Source: Clostridium_Z sp040797585 (GTDB taxonomy: Bacteria > Bacillota > Clostridia > Clostridiales > Clostridiaceae). From it: DNA of 16,949 bases. The notes beneath the pieces are model-generated. The model ran no database searches. It was given only the letters and a program-made list of their open reading frames with translations, and was not told the origin of the DNA. This document shows, piece after piece, positions 6,735-12,893 of this stretch. Location of the stretch: positions 1 to 16,949 of the forward strand of contig NZ_JBFNEO010000039.1 of NCBI RefSeq assembly GCF_040797585.1. The letters are read 5' to 3'. Within the stretch, counting starts at the first letter, position 1. Each line of letters begins with the position of its first letter. The position numbers were made by a program, and so were the translations under genes.

Positions 6735-7655
6735 TCATATAACCTTAAAAGCCCTTCTATATCTTTGAAAGTCCCAGCTTTCAATAAATTTTACGGTACT
6801 TTTATAACCAATAGTAAATAAATGATTTATATATTTATTGGCTTCTTTAAAATCTGTAGACTTAATACTATTATCATTATCTAAAATAATAGTTCTTATA
6901 AAGTCTCTATGTCTTATAAAATTATCTTCACTTTGATTTAAAGGAGCAGAAAATACATCCTTAGTATAAGATAAAATCCCCTTTTTTCCTTTAGCTGTAT
7001 TACTTTCTAGGTCCTTGACTCTAATACCAAAGGTAGGCCACCTAGGTGTCCCTTCCTTATCAAAAATCCATACTGGAAAGTTACTTAATAGTCCTCCATC
7101 AACTATAAAATAATCTTTACCATTACTCTTTAACACTACAGGTGTGAAGTAAAATGGTATGGCACAGCTCATTCTTACAGCCTTTGCCACACTAAAATCA
7201 AGAGGATCTATTTCGTAATCCTTTAAATCTTCTGGAAGCACAATCATCTTTTTCCTTGTTATATCTGCTGCTATTATTTTAACCTTACTTTCTCCATCTT
7301 TCATCAGGTCTTTAAAGGTTCTAATCCCCTTATCTTTAAGTAAATCTTCCATCCAGTTTTCTAAAATAGAGCTATCAAATACTCCTTTATTAAAAATCAC
7401 AGATAGAGGTTTTCCAATACCAAGAATTTTACTAGTTTTAGTTTTTTTCATAAAAGTTTTAAAATCTATACTATAAAGTATCTTTACTATTTCCTCACTG
7501 GAGTATCCTGCTGCTATAAGAGTTGCCATAACAGCTCCAGCTGATGTTCCTGCACATCTTTGAATACTATATCCTCTATCACTAATAGCCTTATAGGCTC
7601 CAGCATGGCTTACTCCTAATACCCCACCGCCTTCAAAAACTAAATCCACATTCAT
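6735..7655 (-). CDS. Patatin-like phospholipase (acyl hydrolase)
   Basis: A 306-residue serine lipid acyl hydrolase of the patatin family. The Ser-Asp dyad and oxyanion hole are complete: GGG-VLG at residues 9-14, nucleophile S38 in GTSAG, and D186 in DGG. The DITRKK and AVRMSCAIPFYFTP segments are also typical. No signal peptide or TM helix, so it probably acts on the cytoplasmic side of the membrane. Start: AGGAGG 9 bases before ATG 7655. The first 14 bases of the gene pair perfectly with a segment just upstream, with the ribosome site in the loop, so translation is likely gated. It lies 107 bp after a deacetylase gene on the same strand. Confidence 0.93.
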   Translation of the reverse strand: MNVDLVFEGGGVLGVSHAGAYKAISDRGYSIQRCAGTSAGAVMATLIAAGYSSEEIVKILYSIDFKTFMKKTKTSKILGIGKPLSVIFNKGVFDSSILENWMEDLLKDKGIRTFKDLMKDGESKVKIIAADITRKKMIVLPEDLKDYEIDPLDFSVAKAVRMSCAIPFYFTPVVLKSNGKDYFIVDGGLLSNFPVWIFDKEGTPRWPTFGIRVKDLESNTAKGKKGILSYTKDVFSAPLNQSEDNFIRHRDFIRTIILDNDNSIKSTDFKEANKYINHLFTIGYKSTVKFIESWDFQRYRRAFKVI

Positions 7656-7694
7656 AGCCTACTACCTCCTATAGCAATATATGAATGTGGATTT
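7642..7694 (-). promoter_or_regulatory. Start-codon-sequestering hairpin of the patatin mRNA
   Basis: Perfect 14-bp inverted repeat: AAATCCACATTCAT at 7642-7655 and ATGAATGTGGATTT at 7681-7694, separated by 25 bases. In the mRNA the start codon and codons 2-5 are the 3' arm, and AGGAGG is in the loop. A T-rich stretch (AGTTTTTG) follows inside the coding region, so it could also work as an attenuator. Confidence 0.6.
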
Positions 7695-7762
7695 GATTAA
7701 GTTACAATTAATGTAAAACGGATTATAGAAACTTAACCTAATGTACTATTCACTTTTAAAAT

Positions 7763-8524
7763 TTAATTATTAACACCAGTTAAATGAAGGATATTTTTAA
7801 ATGATTCCATATTACAATTTAAAGCTACCATATTTCTTTTTAACTTTAAAGGATTCTGCTCCCTTGTATTAATTCCTGGTTCTGTCGTAAATCCTAATAA
7901 GAAACTTTCCTCTTGAAGCCAGTCCACTATCTCTTCCTTAAAGATTCCAAAAGGATAAGCAAATACCTTCTTTTCCTCTATAAATTCCTCACACTTTCTT
8001 ATATCCTCAATAAAAGTGTCTTTGTCCGCTTTTTGAAGATCGGTAATTCCATTTTCTCTTTTATGTAAAGTTTTTGTATGATTAGCATAGGTAAATACAT
8101 CCCTCATAGACTGAAGTTCTTCCTTTGAAACACATACACTTCTTAAAGGATCATACTCCTCTGCTCTTTCAAAAATCCAGTCTAATACTACAAATCCTAC
8201 TGCTGAGAAATTATATTTTTTTAATATAGAATAAGCATATATAAAAGAAGACTTGTACATATCATCAAAGGTTATGAGAACAGACTTCTCTTTTAATGGT
8301 TTATTATTATAATAAAAATCTATAACATCCTTTAATGTTATAATGGAATAGTTATTTTCATATAGATATTTCATTTGCATCTCAAACTCATGAAGAAACA
8401 CAAATAATGGCTGGGGAAGTATGTCATTATATCCATTACCCACTAATAACCTTGAGTTATTTCCCTCCTTAAAATCTTCTTTTTTTATAATTTCATGATA
8501 CATAAGAACAGTAAAATTATTCAT
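7763..8524 (-). CDS. Polysaccharide deacetylase (NodB/CE4-like) without signal peptide
   Basis: A 253-residue NodB-fold protein that would remove acyl groups from a sugar polymer. Motif 1 is TFDD at 85-88, motif 2 is HTKTLH at 149-154 (metal His pair spaced as in PgaB/IcaB-like members rather than the classical HxxxH), and motif 3 is YPFG at 190-193. It opens with NFTVLMYHEI, the usual first strand, so the protein has no export signal and no TM helix, unlike most cell-wall-acting members; a cytoplasmic carbohydrate substrate is possible. Start: AGGAGG 5 bases before the ATG. It follows the GNAT gene by 59 bp and precedes the patatin gene by 107 bp. Confidence 0.85.
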   Translation of the reverse strand: MNNFTVLMYHEIIKKEDFKEGNNSRLLVGNGYNDILPQPLFVFLHEFEMQMKYLYENNYSIITLKDVIDFYYNNKPLKEKSVLITFDDMYKSSFIYAYSILKKYNFSAVGFVVLDWIFERAEEYDPLRSVCVSKEELQSMRDVFTYANHTKTLHKRENGITDLQKADKDTFIEDIRKCEEFIEEKKVFAYPFGIFKEEIVDWLQEESFLLGFTTEPGINTREQNPLKLKRNMVALNCNMESFKNILHLTGVNN

Positions 8525-8583
8525 TTTTGCCTCCTAGTAGTAAGATTCCATTTATTTAAATATATTCATAATTATAATATAAC

Positions 8584-9039
8584 CTATAAATCCATAGAAA
8601 GTCTTATCATATCCATACACTGAATTCCATTTTCAAAAATTTCTTCCTCATAATTCTTAATAAAAAAGTCTCTCTCTGTTCCAGTAATTCTAAAGCCACA
8701 TTTTTGATATAAGGCTAACTGCTTTATGGAAGAATTTCCAGTTCCAATCTCTAAGGTTTTTCCCCCTAAATTCTTTATAGCATCTATGGATTTCTTTATA
8801 AGACTTTTACCTACTCCCCTGCCCTCATAATTTTCATCCACTGCTATATTCATAATTTCATAAGTCTGAGGCTTTATATTACATATTACACTCTGACCTA
8901 TAAGTTTATCTTCTATAAAGGCTCCTAATATAATTCCTTTTCTTATGTACCCCTCTATAGCTTCCTTACTTGGATCCGCTAAAAGTAATAAATCAACTCT
9001 TGCCTCTTCCTTTTGTATTTCTTTAAAATAAATCTCCAT
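8584..9039 (-). CDS. GNAT family N-acetyltransferase
   Basis: A 151-residue acetyl-CoA-dependent transferase. The acetyl-CoA loop is NYEGRGVGKSLI (about 69-80), preceded by the beta4 strand YEIMNIAVD. The motif B region GNSSIKQLALYQKCGFR is the usual C-terminal signature. The substrate is unknown; GNAT members act on amino sugars, peptides, polyamines or antibiotics. Start: GGGAG about 9 bases before ATG 9039. Probably first gene of a unit with the deacetylase 59 bp downstream; acetylation and deacetylation of the same metabolite would be speculation. Confidence 0.88.
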   Translation of the reverse strand: MEIYFKEIQKEEARVDLLLLADPSKEAIEGYIRKGIILGAFIEDKLIGQSVICNIKPQTYEIMNIAVDENYEGRGVGKSLIKKSIDAIKNLGGKTLEIGTGNSSIKQLALYQKCGFRITGTERDFFIKNYEEEIFENGIQCMDMIRLSMDL

Positions 9040-9305
9040 AGCTTATTCTCCCTGATGTAATTTATTTAAAATAAGTTATTTTTTCATATTATCTTAAAAA
9101 ATTTATAATTTCATAAAATCCTATAAATCCCTAAATTATTGATATATTATACTACATATAGATAAGCAATTTTAAAACTCCATCTTTGAATGCCCATTAA
9201 ATAATATAAGCTTGTGATTTAGTTTCAATTATCATGCGGTTTATCTATAGTAAAACTACCTGATATTTTATGATTATAATTAATCCACCATATTATAACA
9301 TAGAA

Positions 9306-9334
9306 AAAGGTAGAATTTTCTTAATTCTACCTTT
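9306..9334 (-). terminator. Second terminator downstream of pirin
   Basis: Perfect 12-bp stem AAAGGTAGAATT (9306-9317) with AATTCTACCTTT (9323-9334), loop 5. On the minus strand it runs into a five-T tract. It lies 70 bp past the pirin stop, in tandem with the hairpin at 9353-9396. Confidence 0.7.
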
Positions 9335-9352
9335 CATATACTAAATAAAACA

Positions 9353-9396
9353 TAGGCATATTATTTTAGATAAAATATCCTTAATAAATATGCCTA
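9353..9396 (-). terminator. First terminator downstream of pirin
   Basis: 10-bp stem TAGGCATATT (9353-9362) with AATATGCCTA (9387-9396), followed on the minus strand by TGTTTTATTTAG. It starts 8 bp past the pirin stop codon. Confidence 0.6.
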
Positions 9397-9403
9397 GCTT
9401 ATT

Positions 9404-10105
9404 TTAATATTCTTTTTTCATTTCAATAAATAAATAATGACTCTTAGTAACAGCTTTTATATTTATATCTTCTTCCATAATTTCTAGAGCATCACCATGA
9501 TTTAAAACTTCGTTGTTTATATTAGCTGTTCCCTCTATTTGAACTAGATATCCTTGACGATTCTTATCTAATTTAAAGTCTATACTTTCCCCCTCTTCTA
9601 TAGAAAGAGAATATATATTAGCATCTTGATTTATTTTAATTTCCGCATCTCCATCTTTTCCTGAAACCATATGGAGCCACTTACCTTCTCTGTCTTCCCA
9701 ATTGAACTTATAATCTCCATAGTTTTGTGTAAGTCCTCTCGCATTTGGGAATATCCATATTTGAAGAAGTCTAAGCTCTTCATCTCCTAAGTTATGCTCA
9801 CTATGAAATACACCCTTTCCTGCACTCATATATTGAACATGACCACGAGAAACTACCTTTTCATTTCCCATACTATCTTTATGAGTTAATTCCCCATTGA
9901 TAACATAGGTTACAATCTCCATATCCTTATGAGGATGCGTATCAAAGCCTGTTTTAGCCTCTATTAAATCATCATTTAATACTCTTAAAACTCCAAAATT
10001 TATATTGCTTGGATTATAGTATTCTGCAAAAGAGAAATGAAAACTAGACTTTAACCATCCAAGATTTGATTTACCCATATTCTTATTATCTATTTTTCTT
10101 ATCAT
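9404..10105 (-). CDS. Pirin family bicupin
   Basis: A 233-residue cytoplasmic bicupin. The metal ligands H57, H59, H101 and E103 (HPH and FHSEH) fall at the same residue numbers as in E. coli YhhW, a quercetin 2,3-dioxygenase-like pirin, so a single Fe or other metal is expected in the N-terminal cupin. The physiological role of bacterial pirins is unsettled: oxygenase, stress response or regulatory partner. Start: GGGTGAG 6 bases before ATG 10105. It lies 65 bp downstream of the azoreductase gene on the same strand and is probably in the same MarR-controlled unit, consistent with a redox or electrophile stress response. Confidence 0.92.
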   Translation of the reverse strand: MIRKIDNKNMGKSNLGWLKSSFHFSFAEYYNPSNINFGVLRVLNDDLIEAKTGFDTHPHKDMEIVTYVINGELTHKDSMGNEKVVSRGHVQYMSAGKGVFHSEHNLGDEELRLLQIWIFPNARGLTQNYGDYKFNWEDREGKWLHMVSGKDGDAEIKINQDANIYSLSIEEGESIDFKLDKNRQGYLVQIEGTANINNEVLNHGDALEIMEEDINIKAVTKSHYLFIEMKKEY

Positions 10106-10170
10106 AAATTCTCACCCTTTTATATTATTTTATCTGATTGCTACCACCTGAAGGAATATTCATTCTATCA

Positions 10171-10863
10171 TTAGAATTTCTTAACAACCTCATTTACATC
10201 TTCTGATGCTTTCTTCTTAAGATCTTCTTTTGGCATATAAGCAGTTCCCTCTATTGTTATACTGCTTATATCTTGTATTCCCATAAATGTTAATGCTGAT
10301 TCCATGTAACTATGTGCATGAACAAAATCTTTTGCAGGACCTTCTGAATATGCTCCACCAGTAGCATGGATATGAAGAGCTTTTTTACCTTCTAATAATC
10401 CTACTGGACCATTTTCTGTATATTGAAAAGTCTTTCTTGCTACAATTACTGTATCCATATAAGCCTTTACCATTGGAGGTAATCCTAAGTTCCACATTGG
10501 AGTTGAAAATACATATTTGTCTGCCTTTAAGAACTGTTCAGTAAGCTCATCTATTCTTACTATCTTTTCTCTTTCCTCTTTAGTTAAATCCTCCATGGAT
10601 TTTCCACTTTGAAGTTTTCCCCATCCTTTTAATACATCTTTGTCTATCATAGGTATATTATCTTCATAAACGTTTATTTCAATAACCTCATCCATAGGAT
10701 TTTTTTCTTTATACTTATTTATAAACTCTCTTCCTACTGATAAACTATAAGAATCCATCTCTTCAGTTGGATTTCCTTTTACATAAAGTACTATATTTTT
10801 ATTCATATCTATTCCTTCTTTCTTTAATTTCTTTTTTAATAATTCTTTTATAAACTTAACCAT
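10171..10863 (-). CDS. azoR: FMN-dependent NAD(P)H azoreductase / quinone reductase
   Basis: Flavodoxin-like fold (Flavodoxin_2) that reduces quinones and azo dyes with NAD(P)H. Signature segments: FSTPMWNLGLPPMVKAYMD for the FMN loop, GLLEGKKALHIHATGG in the second half, and the family N-terminus NIVLYVKGNP. As listed the protein has 230 residues, with a lysine-rich extension of 19 residues before MNKNIVLY. Both starts have ribosome sites: AAAGGAG 6 bases before ATG 10863, and GAAGGA about 7 bases before ATG 10806. Family length (about 200-211) favours the inner start; the short promoter-to-gene distance favours the outer one. Divided from the MarR gene by 154 bp with two operator copies. 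Confidence 0.9.
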   Translation of the reverse strand: MVKFIKELLKKKLKKEGIDMNKNIVLYVKGNPTEEMDSYSLSVGREFINKYKEKNPMDEVIEINVYEDNIPMIDKDVLKGWGKLQSGKSMEDLTKEEREKIVRIDELTEQFLKADKYVFSTPMWNLGLPPMVKAYMDTVIVARKTFQYTENGPVGLLEGKKALHIHATGGAYSEGPAKDFVHAHSYMESALTFMGIQDISSITIEGTAYMPKEDLKKKASEDVNEVVKKF

Positions 10864-10896
10864 TGTTTTCTCCTTTGTTACTTACCTACTACGCAT

Positions 10897-10925
10897 ATAC
10901 TACTAATTAGTAATATATGCGTAAA
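10897..10925 (-). promoter_or_regulatory. Azoreductase promoter with overlapping MarR-type operator
   Basis: Minus strand: -35 TTTACG (10925-10920), 17-base spacer, -10 TAGTAT (10902-10897). The spacer and -10 edge contain the operator core TACTAATTAGTA (10901-10912), itself centred in a longer near-palindrome spanning 10891-10922. Transcription would start near 10890, giving a leader of about 27 nt with AAAGGAG. Confidence 0.6.
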
Positions 10926-10976
10926 AAAATATTTTTTAATTAAATACTTTATATATGATACTGACTATAACTTTAA

Positions 10977-10988
10977 TACTAGTTAGTA
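10977..10988. promoter_or_regulatory. Third, weaker MarR-type operator half-way to the MarR gene
   Basis: TACTAGTTAGTA differs from the operator core TACTAATTAGTA at one base. Centre-to-centre distance to the operator at 10901-10912 is 76 bp. Confidence 0.5.
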
Positions 10989-11007
10989 GTAATCTATTAA
11001 ATTAAAG

Positions 11008-11029
11008 GGTGGTAGATTTATGCACCACC
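11008..11029. terminator. Hairpin overlapping the end of the MarR gene
   Basis: GGTGGT (11008-11013) pairs with ACCACC (11024-11029); the MarR stop codon is in the loop. Minus-strand tail CTTTAATTT is weak; the plus-strand tail TAGTTTTTTT is strong, though no plus-strand gene precedes it. Confidence 0.5.
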
Positions 11030-11461
11030 TAGTTTTTTTAATAATATTATAAGCATTTCCTTCTCTTCTTTAGTGAGAACATTAAATATACTATTTAAGT
11101 TTTCTACATGTAATGGAAACATTCCTTCTATAAGCTCTTTTCCCTTATCCGTAATACTAATAAGATAGGCTCTTCCATCCTCAGGATCCTTATAACGAGT
11201 AACAAGCCCATCTCTTTCTAAATTGTCTATTACTACGGTCATATTCCCTCCTGTAGAAAGAGTTTTTTCAATTATCTCATTGATTCTAAAGTCTCCTTTA
11301 TGATAAAGAAGTTCTAACACTCCAAATTGGGATATTGTTAATCCCGCCTCTTTAATAATTTTTATTTCCCTCTTATTAACAGATTGCTTTGCTCTACTTA
11401 ATACTATTAAAGTTTTTAAATTTAAGTCACTTAATTCTCCATAGGATTTTTTGTTTTTCAT
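11018..11461 (-). CDS. MarR family repressor of the azoreductase/pirin unit
   Basis: A 147-residue winged-helix dimeric regulator. The HTH spans about residues 58-85 (INEIIEKTLSTGGNMTVVIDNLERDGLV) and the wing carries DPEDGRAYLISIT, the MarR signature. B. subtilis MhqR, which controls azoreductase genes in response to quinones, is a functional analogue by context. It lies directly upstream of the azoreductase on the same strand. The same palindrome TACTAATTAGTA is in both promoters, so autoregulation and control of azoR are likely. There is no ribosome site before ATG 11461, and the promoter places the transcript start at that ATG, so the mRNA looks leaderless. A Cys-based switch is unlikely: no cysteine is present in the protein. 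Confidence 0.92.
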   Translation of the reverse strand: MKNKKSYGELSDLNLKTLIVLSRAKQSVNKREIKIIKEAGLTISQFGVLELLYHKGDFRINEIIEKTLSTGGNMTVVIDNLERDGLVTRYKDPEDGRAYLISITDKGKELIEGMFPLHVENLNSIFNVLTKEEKEMLIILLKKLGGA

Positions 11462-11467
11462 ATTATT

Positions 11468-11496
11468 ATAATATTACTAATTAGTAATATTGTCAA
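11468..11496 (-). promoter_or_regulatory. MarR promoter with the operator filling the spacer
   Basis: Minus strand: -35 TTGACA (11496-11491), 17-base spacer, -10 TATTAT (11473-11468), then AATAAT and the ATG. A perfect 22-bp palindrome with core TACTAATTAGTA (11475-11486) spans 11470-11491 and covers the whole spacer, so repressor binding would exclude RNA polymerase. Confidence 0.75.
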
Positions 11497-11590
11497 CCTC
11501 CTTTTTAAATTTAATTTTAAAAATTTTATATAATGTATCTAGATAATAACCTAGAACTTTATTAATTACAATCACCTTTATTCTACCTTT

Positions 11591-11724
11591 TTATCTGATG
11601 GCTAGGAGCTGTAACACCCACATCCTCTTGAAAGGAGGTGGATAACAGTTCCTACGCCCCTAGATTAACTCATCTAATCTTTAGATGGTTGAAAAAACAC
11701 CATCTAAAAGAAGATTCGTTCTAT
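11591..11724 (+). repeat. Structured intergenic repeat, copy C
   Basis: Full-length copy from TTATCTGATGGC to GATTCGTTCTAT. Outer stem TAGGAGCTGT / ACAGTTCCTA is fully paired (one G·T); GGC/GCC extends it. Inner hairpin has loop TCTTGAAA. Then TAGATTAACTCATCTAA with TTTAGATGG as second hairpin, and a 3' tail with ACCATCT. Confidence 0.9.
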
Positions 11725-11829
11725 TTATACTAGTAACTATTATAACCTGCTTCGGTGAATATATAATTAAATTTTAATAGATATAATTATTGAAATCAAT
11801 ATCTTTTACTCTTAGATATATTATACTTT

Positions 11830-11964
11830 TTATCTGATGGCTATCGACTGTAACACCCCCATCCTCTTGAAAGGTGGGGGATAACAGTCGCTACGCCCCT
11901 AGATTAACTCATCTAACCTTTAGATTGTTGAAAAAACACCACCTAAAAGAAGATTCGTTCTATA
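11830..11964 (+). repeat. Structured intergenic repeat, copy D
   Basis: Full-length copy. Outer stem TATCGACTGT / ACAGTCGCTA is fully paired (one T·G) although its middle differs from copy C. Inner stem is the longest, CCCCC with GGGGG, loop TCTTGAAA. In the 3' half it has AGATTGTT and CACCACCT where the other copies have AGATGGTT and CACCATCT. Confidence 0.9.
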
Positions 11965-12048
11965 AAATGAATCTTTAAACCAAAATGTATATTTAAAATT
12001 AAATTTTTTATATCTCCTGGTAAATACTTTTATTTAGAAACTTATAAA

Positions 12049-12085
12049 ATTAAAATGAGGTGTCTTTAATACACCTCATTTTAAT
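12049..12085 (-). terminator. Terminator of the maltose PTS-mapP unit
   Basis: Perfect 15-bp stem, arms 12049-12063 and 12071-12085, loop 7. On the minus strand it is followed by TTTATAAG, and the 3' arm itself ends in TTTTAAT. It begins 12 bp past the mapP stop codon. Confidence 0.8.
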
Positions 12086-12097
12086 TAGAATATTCCA

Positions 12098-12889
12098 TTA
12101 TAAATCTAGCTGAACTTCTACTCCAAAATGGTCTGATATAACCTCTTTGTTTCTTCCATTAAAAATTACCTTTGAATAATTAACCTTTAATGGTTTATTA
12201 CTAAATATCATATCGAGTCTTAAATCTTCAGAGTTCTTTTCCCATCCCGCTATTTTACCTTTTACAGTTACCCCTTCATCCTTTAATTCTGCTAAGAAGT
12301 AGGTATCATATAAGCCTTTTTCTATAAGATAATCATAACCTTCTCCTTTTATGGTGGCACTATTATTAAAGTCTCCCATTAAAATTGAAGTTTCATCATT
12401 ATTTATGCTATCTAAAAGCTTATCTACCTGATCTTTAAAAGGTTCTTCCTCATCCTTCCACCAACCTAAATGACAACTATATAGTGATATAGGAAGGTTC
12501 TTATAGTTAGCCTTTAACTTAACTATCTTTCTTGTCTTCCAAAAGTCTATATCTTCACTCTTTGAAATATAGAAGGATTCTCCTTCTATAACATTACATT
12601 TAGTTAATATACAAAGTCCTTCTTCATATATATCATAGCCCACATGGGAATAATCCCATGTAAAGCTATAATTATCAACTCCAATTTTATCAAGTTCTTT
12701 TATAAGTAATAAAGAAAAATTATTTTTTTTAATATTTTTAAACTCTACCTCTTCTTCAATTAACTGACTAACTTCTTGAAGAGCTATAACATCATAGTCT
12801 CTTTCCTTAATTACTTCTGCTAAGTATTTTATTTTTTCTAGCTGATTTTCTTCTTGCCATGAATGACAATTTAAAGTAAGTAATTTCAC
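12098..12889 (-). CDS. mapP: Endonuclease/exonuclease/phosphatase-fold enzyme, probable maltose 6'-phosphate phosphatase
   Basis: A 263-residue EEP-fold phosphatase. Catalytic elements are all visible: N7 in TLNCHSW, metal ligand E39 in IALQEV, H140 in SCHLG, D173 and N175 in MGDFNNS, and D253-H254 in SDHFG. The gene starts with GTG at 12889, four bases after the PTS gene stop, and its ribosome site AGGAG lies inside the end of the PTS gene, so the two are translationally linked. In Enterococcus faecalis, MapP of this fold dephosphorylates maltose-6'-P made by the PTS transporter MalT. The same fold and pairing here support that role, but substrate is inferred from context. No signal peptide. 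Confidence 0.8.
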   Translation of the reverse strand: MKLLTLNCHSWQEENQLEKIKYLAEVIKERDYDVIALQEVSQLIEEEVEFKNIKKNNFSLLLIKELDKIGVDNYSFTWDYSHVGYDIYEEGLCILTKCNVIEGESFYISKSEDIDFWKTRKIVKLKANYKNLPISLYSCHLGWWKDEEEPFKDQVDKLLDSINNDETSILMGDFNNSATIKGEGYDYLIEKGLYDTYFLAELKDEGVTVKGKIAGWEKNSEDLRLDMIFSNKPLKVNYSKVIFNGRNKEVISDHFGVEVQLDL

Positions 12890-12893
12890 AAAA

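Larger units (their letters stand above)
9040..9403. other. Intergenic region between pirin and the GNAT gene
   Basis: 364 bp without a gene. It holds two hairpin terminators for pirin (9306-9334, 9353-9396) and, on the minus strand, a possible -10 TATAAT (9151-9146) for the GNAT gene without a good -35. Nothing else recognised. Confidence 0.5.
11462..12097. other. Intergenic region carrying two tandem repeat copies
   Basis: 636 bp without a gene. It holds the MarR promoter (11468-11496), repeat copies C and D in direct orientation with 105 bp between them, and the mapP terminator at 12049-12085. No start codon and ribosome site combination with a credible product was found. Confidence 0.7.

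Noticed and set aside
11591..11724. Hammerhead ribozyme, because of CTGATG near the left end and GAAA in the inner loop
   Set aside because: The core needs CUGANGA; here it is CTGATGGC, and the stems do not connect the core elements in the required order.
11591..11964. Group I intron or IStron remnants
   Set aside because: No group I core elements and no transposase or TnpB frame are present, and the copies are too short.
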